A stretch of DNA of 64,000 nucleotides from Roseateles puraquae (lineage in GTDB: Bacteria > Pseudomonadota > Gammaproteobacteria > Burkholderiales > Burkholderiaceae_C). The position numbers were made by a program, and so were the translations under genes. Under the pieces are notes generated by a model. That model was not told where the DNA came from. It did not search any database and worked only from the letters and a program-made list of their open reading frames with translations. The DNA is taken from contig NZ_NISI01000010.1 in NCBI RefSeq assembly GCF_002205845.1, positions 186,001-250,000 of the forward strand, read 5' to 3'. Every line of letters begins with the position of its first letter. The stretch's first letter is position 1. Below are positions 31,215-38,589 of this stretch, piece after piece.

Positions 31215-32002
31215 GCGCGGCGCGCCGGCTGGCCGTCTGCGCCGATGACTTCGGCCAGGGGCCGGCAGTCGACCGCGGCATCCTGGCGCTGGCCGAGCAG
31301 CGGCGCCTGACGGCGGTGAGTTGCCTGGTGACGCCCCGCCGCTGGCCGACGGCGGCGCGGGCGCTGCGCGGCGCCCAGGTCGCCACCGGGCTGCACCTGA
31401 ATCTCACCGAGGGCGAACCGCTCAGCCCGGCTCTGCGCCGGCACTGGCCGCAGTTTCCGCGGCTGGGCGCGCTGCTCGCGATGGCCGGGCTCGGCCGGCT
31501 GCCGCCCGGTCTGGCCGACGAGGTGCAGGCGCAGCTGTCCCGGTTTGCCGAGGTGCGCGGTGCTGCTCCGGATTTCCTCGACGGTCACCAGCATGTGCAT
31601 GCCCTGCCCGGGGTGCGGCACCTGGTGCTCGCGGCAGCGCGGCCATGGCAGCGGCCGGTGCGCAACACCGGGCGTGTGCTCGGGCCGGGTTTCGGGTTCA
31701 AGCGGGCGGTGATCGCCGCGTGCGGCGGGCGGGTCCTGGCCCGGGTCGCGCGGCAGCAGGGCGTGCCGCAGCCCTCAGCCCTGGTGGGGGTGTACGACTT
31801 CGACCCGGCAGCGGATTACCGCACGCTGGTGCAGGGCTGGTTGCAGACGGCACCCGATGGCGCGCTGTTGTTCTGCCATCCGGCGCTCGGAGGCTCGGAC
31901 CCGGGCGACCCCATCGCCGCAGCACGCCAGCGAGAAGCCGCCTATCTCGCGAGCGACCTGTTCGTGCAGGACCTGGCGGCTGCCGGCGTCGTGCTCGGCT
32001 GA
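31211..32002 (+). CDS. ChbG/HpnK (YdjC) family carbohydrate deacetylase, NaxD-like
   Basis: Metal-dependent deacetylase of N-acetylated sugars. The 263-residue protein starts with a GTG at 31211 overlapping the glycosyltransferase stop. The metal-site pattern is visible: Asp-Asp in CADDFGQGPAV (10-20), the His in GLHLNLTEGEPL, the HQHVHALPG segment and the late CHPA. Family members act on chitooligosaccharides (ChbG) or on N-acetylhexosamine linked to undecaprenyl phosphate (NaxD of Francisella). The coupling to a GT2 gene favours the second, which is inference. Confidence 0.88.
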   Translation: MSAARRLAVCADDFGQGPAVDRGILALAEQRRLTAVSCLVTPRRWPTAARALRGAQVATGLHLNLTEGEPLSPALRRHWPQFPRLGALLAMAGLGRLPPGLADEVQAQLSRFAEVRGAAPDFLDGHQHVHALPGVRHLVLAAARPWQRPVRNTGRVLGPGFGFKRAVIAACGGRVLARVARQQGVPQPSALVGVYDFDPAADYRTLVQGWLQTAPDGALLFCHPALGGSDPGDPIAAARQREAAYLASDLFVQDLAAAGVVLG

Positions 32003-32015
32003 ACGCGGTGGGGCC

Positions 32016-33461
32016 TCACGGGCAGTTGTCGGGCCGCGGCAGCCGGTAGAGCGAGGCACGCCGGCCGCTGAACACCGCCTGGGCGCCGGGCAGGGCATCG
32101 GCCGGCGGCGCGACCAGCCAGATCCGGCCAGAGGCGCAACGCTCGCGGCCCAGGCGCTCGGGCGTCCACAACACCCGCTCGCCGGCCGCAGGGTCGAAGC
32201 GGGCGGCGTCCAGCAACTCGCGCTGCCAGTTGTCGCCGCCCTGCCGGCGCACGGCGTCCCAGTCAGCAAGCACGGCCGGCGGATGACTCAGGCCGGCCTG
32301 CAGCCGCAGGTCGAAGAAGGGCTCGCCGGTCAGCAGCACGGTGTCGCCGGGCGCCAGGCGGGCGCGCAGCGCGGCGCCCAGATCGGCATGGTCGGGCGCC
32401 CCCCAGTGGGCGATGGCCGGCACGGCCAGCGCACACAGCAGGGCTGATGCGGCCCAGACCAGGCGCTCGCCGCGTTGCCCCACCCACGCCCGCGCCAGCA
32501 GCAGCGCCCAGGGCAGCAGGGCGGGCAGCACATAGCCCACCAGCTTGGAGCGCGGCAGCGAGAAGAAGGCGACGATGGCCACGATCCACCAGAGCGCAAA
32601 GCCACCCTGGCGCAGCGCCCGCACCGCGCGCAGGCTGGCCGGCAGCGTGGCCAGCGGCAGCACCACCAGGAAGAACCACAGCGGCTGCGCGTTGTTGAAG
32701 CGTGCCTCGGTGTAGCGGTGGAAGTGCTGCTCGATGATGAAGTAGTCGAAAAAGCCCGGGTAGCGCTGCTGCATCTCCAGCATCCAGGGCAGCGCAATGA
32801 CGGCGAACACCGCCAGCCCGAGCGGATGCGGCAGGAAACCCAGCGCACGCCAGCGCCGCTGCAGCACGAGCCCGGGCAGCACCACCAGGCCGGGCAGCAC
32901 GACCCCGATCAGGCCTTTGGACAGCAGCGCCAGGGCCATCGACGCCCAGGCAGCGCACAGCCAGCCGAGGTGAGGCCGTTCACCGCGCAGCGCCTGCCGC
33001 GCGCAGACGACGGCCAGCGAGATCCAGCCGGCCACCAGCATGTCGTGGTTGGCGTACTGCGCGCCCAGGTAGAACAGCGGCAGCACCGCCAGCCAGGCCA
33101 GCGCCCGCCGGGCCGCGTCCACACCCCCTTGGGCGCGCGCCTCGATCCACAGGGCCAGCCCCAGCAGCCAGCCGCCCAGCAGCGGTGCCGCGCGCAGGGC
33201 CAGCGGCGTGGGGCCGAGCCATTGCATCGCCAGCATGTCCACCCAGTACATGAGCGGTGGCTTGTGGAAGTAGGGCATGCCGAAGAGCGTGGGCGTGAGC
33301 CACGAGCCGCTGTCGAGCATCTCCCAGGCCACGCCACCGTAGCGGCCCTCGTCGGGCAGGGCGACGGGCCGCAGGCCTGCGAGCGCGAGCAGCCACAGGG
33401 CCAAGGCCAGCAGGGGCCAGGCGGGCGGCAGGCGGTGCCGCCAGGTGTCCGGAATTCGCAT
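32016..33461 (-). CDS. ArnT-like GT83 glycosyltransferase (LgmB/FlmK-like)
   Basis: Polytopic inner-membrane transferase that moves a sugar from undecaprenyl phosphate to a periplasmic acceptor such as lipid A. It has 481 residues with 10-11 hydrophobic helices. The acidic motif in the first periplasmic loop, ALPDEGRYGGVAWEML, and MPYFHKPPLMYWVDML match the ArnT pattern (DE.RY and Y..KPPL.YW). LSLPRSKLVGYVLPALLPWALL matches the PxSKLxxYxLP box. It is shorter than ArnT at the C-terminus. It converges on the GT2-deacetylase pair with a 13-bp gap, so the three together resemble a hexosamine lipid A modification set. Confidence 0.88.
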   Translation of the reverse strand: MRIPDTWRHRLPPAWPLLALALWLLALAGLRPVALPDEGRYGGVAWEMLDSGSWLTPTLFGMPYFHKPPLMYWVDMLAMQWLGPTPLALRAAPLLGGWLLGLALWIEARAQGGVDAARRALAWLAVLPLFYLGAQYANHDMLVAGWISLAVVCARQALRGERPHLGWLCAAWASMALALLSKGLIGVVLPGLVVLPGLVLQRRWRALGFLPHPLGLAVFAVIALPWMLEMQQRYPGFFDYFIIEQHFHRYTEARFNNAQPLWFFLVVLPLATLPASLRAVRALRQGGFALWWIVAIVAFFSLPRSKLVGYVLPALLPWALLLARAWVGQRGERLVWAASALLCALAVPAIAHWGAPDHADLGAALRARLAPGDTVLLTGEPFFDLRLQAGLSHPPAVLADWDAVRRQGGDNWQRELLDAARFDPAAGERVLWTPERLGRERCASGRIWLVAPPADALPGAQAVFSGRRASLYRLPRPDNCP

Positions 33462-33529
33462 GGCGCCAGCCTAGCCGCCGGGTATGACGCGGCATGTCGG
33501 CAAGCTGGGGCCGAGCTTGCGCTCAGGCG

Positions 33530-34561
33530 TCAGCGGCCGCGTGTCGCTGCCGGGCTCGGGCGAGAAGGCAGGCGACGCGTGCCGCCAATGGCGAGCGTGA
33601 AGAAATCGTCTTCCGCCAGCCTGGCACCGGGCCGTTGCAGCGCGAGTTGGCGTGGGGGCTCGTCCAGGGCTTCGTCGGTCAGCTCGAACGTGCCCCAGTG
33701 CACGCCGAGGGAGCGCCGCGCGCCGAGGTCGGCGTGGATCTTCAGGGCCTCTTCCACATTGACGTGCTGCGCTTTCATGAACCAGCGCGGCTCGTACGCG
33801 CCGATCGGGATCAGCGCGATGTCGAAGCCGCCGTCGACCTGGCGGTGGGCGAAATGCGCGCGGATGCGGCTGAAGTCGCGCGAGTAGCCGGTGTCACCAG
33901 CAAAGAACAGGTGGCAGTCGGGTGCGAACACGGCGAAGCCGCCCCACAAGGTCTTCATGCGGTCGTTCAGGCCGCGGGCCGACCAGTGCTGGGCGGGCAC
34001 CAGGGCGATGTCCACGCCGGCCAGCGGATGGTGCTGCCACCAATCGAGCTCCACCACGCGGCGCAGGCCCCGCCGGCGGAACCAGTCGGCCAGGCCCAGG
34101 GGCACGATGAACAGCGGCCCACCGCCCGGCTGGTCCGCCAGCGCGCGGCAGGAGGGCAGGTCCAGGTGGTCGTAGTGGTTGTGCGACACCAGCACCGCAT
34201 CGACGGTCGGCAGCTCATGCAGGGCCAGGCCCGGCGGTTGCTCACGCTTCGGGCCGATGAATGACAGGGGTGAGGCGCGCGTCGAGAAGATGGGGTCGGT
34301 CAGCAGGGTCAGGCCGCCGAGCTGGGCCAGCACGGTCGCGTGACCGATCCAGGTCACGGCGGGCTGCTGGGCGGCACCGGTGTTGGCGTGGATGAAGTCG
34401 AGGTCGGGCTTTTGGCTGGGAATCGGGGCCTGGGGCCGCGGCGGCAGCCCCTGCCGGCTGGCCTGCCAGCGCCAGCGGATGACCTCGGCGAGCGACTTGG
34501 CGGGGAAGTCGCCGTCGTTGTTCTGGAAGCGGCCGTCGCGGTGGTGAGCCGGTGGGGTCAC
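33530..34561 (-). CDS. Metallo-beta-lactamase fold hydrolase (NAPE-PLD-like)
   Basis: Predicted zinc hydrolase of 343 residues. The metal motif HNHYDHLD lies at 127-134, with WIGHATVLAQLGGLTLLTDPIF before it, FFAGDTGYSRDF and HWGTFELTDE following, the arrangement found in the NAPE-PLD/UlaG-like branch (phospholipase D or lactonase type). No signal peptide is seen. Its start overlaps the stop of the periplasmic globin as ATGA, so the two are co-translated. The substrate is unknown. Confidence 0.88.
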   Translation of the reverse strand: MTPPAHHRDGRFQNNDGDFPAKSLAEVIRWRWQASRQGLPPRPQAPIPSQKPDLDFIHANTGAAQQPAVTWIGHATVLAQLGGLTLLTDPIFSTRASPLSFIGPKREQPPGLALHELPTVDAVLVSHNHYDHLDLPSCRALADQPGGGPLFIVPLGLADWFRRRGLRRVVELDWWQHHPLAGVDIALVPAQHWSARGLNDRMKTLWGGFAVFAPDCHLFFAGDTGYSRDFSRIRAHFAHRQVDGGFDIALIPIGAYEPRWFMKAQHVNVEEALKIHADLGARRSLGVHWGTFELTDEALDEPPRQLALQRPGARLAEDDFFTLAIGGTRRLPSRPSPAATRGR

Positions 34562-35055
34562 TTCGTGATGATGTCGCGGTGGAAGAACGCCATGCGCGCC
34601 AGCAGCTGGTTCTGCGTGCCGAAGGGCACGCCCGCGGCGTCCATGGCGAGCTGCAGGCTCTCGACCAAGGCGTTGAAGGCGGCGGCGTCAATGCCGAGGT
34701 GGGCATGCGCGTCCTTCATGCCGACCCCGTCGTACACGCAAGGGCCGCCGGCCACGACGCAGAAGTAATCGGCCAGCGTGCGCTTGAGGTACTTGGTGTT
34801 GACGCCCTCGAAGTACCGGGCAATGCGCGCGTCCTGCAGCATGCGCTCGTAGAAGTCATCGGTGAAGCGCTGGATGCTGTCGCGCCCGCCGAGCGCCCGG
34901 TAGAGCCGGTCATCGGCCGGCAGCGGGGCGGTGCCGGGCTGCACGGTGCGCGGGCCGGACACCGGTGCGGGCTGGGCGAGCGCCTCGGGCGCGGCCAGCG
35001 GCAGCATCAGACCCAGGGCCAGGGCAAGGGCGGTGAATGACACGGTCGGCTTCAT
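34558..35055 (-). CDS. Exported group 1 truncated hemoglobin
   Basis: Small haem protein that binds O2, NO or both. The 165-residue product has a signal peptide (MKPTVSFTALALALGLMLP, likely cut after ALA at 27) and a short Pro-rich linker, then a group 1 truncated globin domain at about 49-163: LYRALGGRDSIQRFTDDFYE, the B-E region DARIARYF, and the proximal His117 in MKDAHAHLGI. Most truncated globins are cytoplasmic, so the signal peptide is noteworthy. ATG at 35055 is chosen because upstream in-frame sequence is Arg-rich and would bury the signal. Confidence 0.88.
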   Translation of the reverse strand: MKPTVSFTALALALGLMLPLAAPEALAQPAPVSGPRTVQPGTAPLPADDRLYRALGGRDSIQRFTDDFYERMLQDARIARYFEGVNTKYLKRTLADYFCVVAGGPCVYDGVGMKDAHAHLGIDAAAFNALVESLQLAMDAAGVPFGTQNQLLARMAFFHRDIITK

Positions 35056-35210
35056 CTCGTGGCAAGGGCGACAGGGTCGCGCGAGTCTAGGCTTGCGCCG
35101 GATCGCGCGGGCCGGCGGCCGGCGTCGAAAGCGTGCGCTGGTCACAGTCTGGCGCCGGGTGAGCCGCCTTGCGGGCGTGTCGGGCATGCCAGGCAGGGCA
35201 TCATCCGGTC

Positions 35211-35972
35211 ATGGTCAGCGCGCGGCGTGTTGGGCGGCGGTGGATGCTGGGCGGCTGCGTGCTGGCCTGGCTGTGCGCTGTCGGCTCCGCCATGGCCCAG
35301 TCCACACCGCCGCGGCCGCTGGTGATGCTGGTGGAGACCAGTGCGCTGATGCCGCAGGCCCGCATCCAGGGTGACCGTGTCGTGGAAGGCCTGCACCTGG
35401 ACCTGGGTCAGGCGCTGGCCAGGCGCCTCGGCCGTGAACTGGTGGCTCGGCCGGTGCCGCGCAAGCGATTGGCCGAGGCGCTGCAGCGCGGCGAGGGGGA
35501 CCTGCTGTGCGACTACCAAAGTGACTGGCTGCCCGGCGCCTTCGCCTGGAGCCGCCCCTTCCTGCCCGACCAGGCCCTGCTCATCACTGCGGCCTCGGCG
35601 CCCGCGCCGGCAACGCTGTCGGCGCTGGCCGGCCAGCCGGTGGGCACGGTGCGGGGCTATGTCTATCCCGAGATGGCCGACACGCTGCGGGCCGGCTTCA
35701 TGCGCAACGACGCGCCGGACGCGGTGACCAACCTGCAAAAGCTCGCGCTAGGTCGTGTGCAGCATGCGCTCACCGGCCGGCGTGTGCTGGAGTACCAGCA
35801 GCGCATCGGCAACTTCAAGCTGGCGCTGCACCCACCGCTGGTGGTGTCGGAGGTGCTGGCCCAGTGTGCCCTGTCGCCCAGCAGCCCAGTGAACCTGACG
35901 GCCCTGAATGCGGCCATCCAGGGCCTGATCAGCGACGGCGAGCTGCAGCGGCTGCTGGCGCGCTACCGCTGA
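35211..35972 (+). CDS. Periplasmic solute-binding protein (SBP_bac_3-like)
   Basis: A 253-residue exported protein (twin-Arg-like basic N-terminus MVSARRVGRRWML, hydrophobic stretch, cut near GSAMA) resembling family 3 amino-acid-binding proteins: VEGLHLDLGQALARRLGREL, RLAEALQRGEGDLLCDYQSDWLP, GQPVGTVRGYVYPEM, and NAAIQGLISDGELQRLLARY at the end. It has a Cys pair that could form a disulfide. No permease or ATPase gene is adjacent, so it may act with transport genes elsewhere or as a sensor. Confidence 0.8.
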   Translation: MVSARRVGRRWMLGGCVLAWLCAVGSAMAQSTPPRPLVMLVETSALMPQARIQGDRVVEGLHLDLGQALARRLGRELVARPVPRKRLAEALQRGEGDLLCDYQSDWLPGAFAWSRPFLPDQALLITAASAPAPATLSALAGQPVGTVRGYVYPEMADTLRAGFMRNDAPDAVTNLQKLALGRVQHALTGRRVLEYQQRIGNFKLALHPPLVVSEVLAQCALSPSSPVNLTALNAAIQGLISDGELQRLLARYR

Positions 35973-36005
35973 ACGCCGCGGGCGCGCTGCCAGCGCCGCG
36001 CCACG

Positions 36006-38567
36006 TCAGCCCTCGCTGATGCGCTGGGCGAGGTGGGCCAGGGCTTCCTCCACCTGGTCGACCAGCACCAGGCAGAGGTCGCCCGGTTGCAGGCGGGCGA
36101 GCGCCCGGTCGATGGCGAGGAACTCACCGACGATCTCTTCGGTGTAGCTGGTGCGCGAGGCGCCTTGCAGGCCGGCGCGCAGCAGAGCCACCACTTCACC
36201 CGCCTCGCGGCCGCGCTGGCAGGCGTCTTCGTACAGGATGACGTCGTCGAAGGCGGCGCCGAGGATCTCGGTCTGGATGCGGATGTCCTCGTCGCGCCGG
36301 TCGCCCGCGCCGCTGATGACGACCACCCGGCGCTGTGCCGGCATGGCCGACACGGCGTCCACCAGGGCCTTCATCGCGTCGCCGTTGTGGCCATAGTCGG
36401 CAATCACGGTGGCGCCGCGGTAGTCCATCACGTTGAAGCGACCCGGCGCGTTGTCGGCGTCGTTGGCGAAGCTGCCCACGCCGCGGCGGATGGTGTCCCA
36501 GTCCAGACCCACGCCCCAGGCCGCGGCCACCGCGGCCATCGCGTTCTCGACCTGGAAGCCGATGACGCCGCCGCGCGTGAGTGGGATGTCGCGCAGCGGG
36601 ATGCTCTCGCGCCACACGCCTTGCGCCGCCACGATCTGGTCGCCGTCGACATAGACGCAGCGCTTGCCCTGGGCGCGGTGCGTGGCCATCAGCGGATGGT
36701 GGCGGTCGGCGGCGAAGTAGATGACCTGACCTGGGCAAACCGCAGCCATCTGCGCGGTCAGCGGGTCGGCGGCGTTCAGCACCGCGTAACCGTTGGGCGC
36801 CACGTTCTGCACGATGACGCGCTTGACCAGCACGATGTCTTCCGCGGTGTGCAGGAAGTTCATGCCCAGGTGGTCGCCCGCGCCGATGTTGGTGACCACG
36901 GCCACCTGGCAGCGGTCGAAGCCCAGGCCTTCGCGCAGGATGCCGCCGCGGGCCGTCTCCAGCACGGCGGCTTCCACGTCGGGGTGCATCAGCACGTTGC
37001 GCGCGCTCTTGGGGCCGGAGCAGTCGCCGCTGTCGATCTGGCGGCCGTCGACATAGACGCCGTCGGTGTTGGTCATGCCCACCTTCAGACCGCAGCTGGC
37101 GAACATGTGGGCGATCAGACGGGTGACCGTGGTCTTGCCGTTGGTGCCGGTGACGGCCACGACCGGGATGCGGCCGTCTTCCGCCTTGGTGCCGGTGCCG
37201 AACAGGTGGCCGATGATGGCCTCGCCCACGTTGCGGCCCTTGCCAAAGCTGGGGCTGAGGTGCATGCGCAGGCCCGGAGCGGCGTTGACCTCGACGATGC
37301 CGCCGTTGATCTCCTCCAGCGGACGCAGCACGCTCTCGGCCACCACGTCCACGCCACACACATGCAGGCCCACGACCTGGGCCGCCGCAATGGCGCGCGC
37401 GGCCACCTCGGGGTGCACGTCGTCGGTCACGTCGGTGGCGGTGCCGCCGGTGGACAGGTTGGCGTTGTTGCGCAGGATGACGCGCTGGCCCTTCTCGGGG
37501 ATGGATTCGGGCGTCAGGCCCTGCTGCGTGAGCCGCGCGACCGCGATGTCGTCGAAGCGGATCTTGGTGAGCGACGTGGCATGGCCATCGCCGCGACGCG
37601 GGTCGCTGTTGACCTTGTCGACCAGCTGCTTGACGGTGTGCGTGCCGTCGCCGATGACGTGAGGCGGGTCGCGGCGGGCGGCGGCAATGAGCTTGTCGCC
37701 GATGACCAGCAGGCGGTAGTCGCCACCGGGCAGGAACTTCTCGACCATGACCTGGCCAATCTCGTCCGCGGCCTTGTAGGCGATGTCGAAGTGGGCGCGG
37801 TCGACCACGTTGACCGTGACGCCCTTGCCCTGGTTGCCGTCCTGCGGCTTCACGACGACCGGCAGGCCGATCTCCTGGGCCACGGCCCAGCCGTCGTCCG
37901 GCGAGTCGACCGGGCGGCCGATGGGCACCGGCACGCCGGCCGCCTGCAGCAGGCGCTTGCAGAGGTCTTTGTCTTGCGCGATGGACTCGCTGACCGCGCT
38001 GGTGGCGTCCACCTCGGCGGCCCAGATGCGGCGCTGCTTGGCGCCCCAGCCGAACTGCACCAGGCTGCCCTGCGTCAGGCGGCGGTAGGGGATGCCCCGC
38101 GCCACGGCCGCGTTGACGATGGAGCCGGTGGAGGGGCCCAGCCGGATGTCTTCGTCGAGTTCGCGCAGTTGGGCGAGCACCGGCTCGGCATCGAACTCGC
38201 TGCCGTCCAGCGCCGCGCTCACCAGCTTGACCGCCTGCTCGAAGGCCAGGCGTCCGACGTCTTCCTCGCTGTACTCGACGACCACCTGGTAGGTGCCGGC
38301 TTCGGGCGTGACATGGGTCTGGCTGAAGGTCACCGGGCAGCCGGCCTGGGCCTGCAGCGCCAGCGTGGCCTGCTCGAGCACCTGGGCCAGGGAAGCGTCG
38401 GCGCGCAGGGCGCCGATGGTGGGGAAGCGCTGGCGCAGGCGCGCCTCGAAGCCGGGCAGGCGTTCGAGCGAGCGTTCGGCGTCGTTGCAATGCACGACGG
38501 CCTCGATGGCCGTGTGGCGGCTCCACATGTTCGGGCCGCGCAGGGCGCGGGTGCGGGAAACGTCCAT
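36006..38567 (-). CDS. cphA: Cyanophycin synthetase, complete two-site form
   Basis: Builds the storage polymer multi-L-arginyl-poly-L-aspartate by ATP-dependent addition of Asp to the backbone and Arg to the side chain. The 853-residue product has an N domain (1-160, with GPNMW at 11-15), an ATP-grasp domain with VVKPQDGNQGKGVT (238-251) and EVNAAPGLRMHL, and a Mur-ligase-like domain with an intact P-loop GTNGKTT (474-480), NTDGVYVDGRQI and DYGHNGDA. Length is close to cyanobacterial CphA (about 870). In the N domain the usual HxxE at GHVxEH is QVLEQ here. cphA' lies 22 bp upstream on the same strand. Confidence 0.95.
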   Translation of the reverse strand: MDVSRTRALRGPNMWSRHTAIEAVVHCNDAERSLERLPGFEARLRQRFPTIGALRADASLAQVLEQATLALQAQAGCPVTFSQTHVTPEAGTYQVVVEYSEEDVGRLAFEQAVKLVSAALDGSEFDAEPVLAQLRELDEDIRLGPSTGSIVNAAVARGIPYRRLTQGSLVQFGWGAKQRRIWAAEVDATSAVSESIAQDKDLCKRLLQAAGVPVPIGRPVDSPDDGWAVAQEIGLPVVVKPQDGNQGKGVTVNVVDRAHFDIAYKAADEIGQVMVEKFLPGGDYRLLVIGDKLIAAARRDPPHVIGDGTHTVKQLVDKVNSDPRRGDGHATSLTKIRFDDIAVARLTQQGLTPESIPEKGQRVILRNNANLSTGGTATDVTDDVHPEVAARAIAAAQVVGLHVCGVDVVAESVLRPLEEINGGIVEVNAAPGLRMHLSPSFGKGRNVGEAIIGHLFGTGTKAEDGRIPVVAVTGTNGKTTVTRLIAHMFASCGLKVGMTNTDGVYVDGRQIDSGDCSGPKSARNVLMHPDVEAAVLETARGGILREGLGFDRCQVAVVTNIGAGDHLGMNFLHTAEDIVLVKRVIVQNVAPNGYAVLNAADPLTAQMAAVCPGQVIYFAADRHHPLMATHRAQGKRCVYVDGDQIVAAQGVWRESIPLRDIPLTRGGVIGFQVENAMAAVAAAWGVGLDWDTIRRGVGSFANDADNAPGRFNVMDYRGATVIADYGHNGDAMKALVDAVSAMPAQRRVVVISGAGDRRDEDIRIQTEILGAAFDDVILYEDACQRGREAGEVVALLRAGLQGASRTSYTEEIVGEFLAIDRALARLQPGDLCLVLVDQVEEALAHLAQRISEG

Positions 38568-38589
38568 GGTGTGGTGGGGTCTGTTGACG

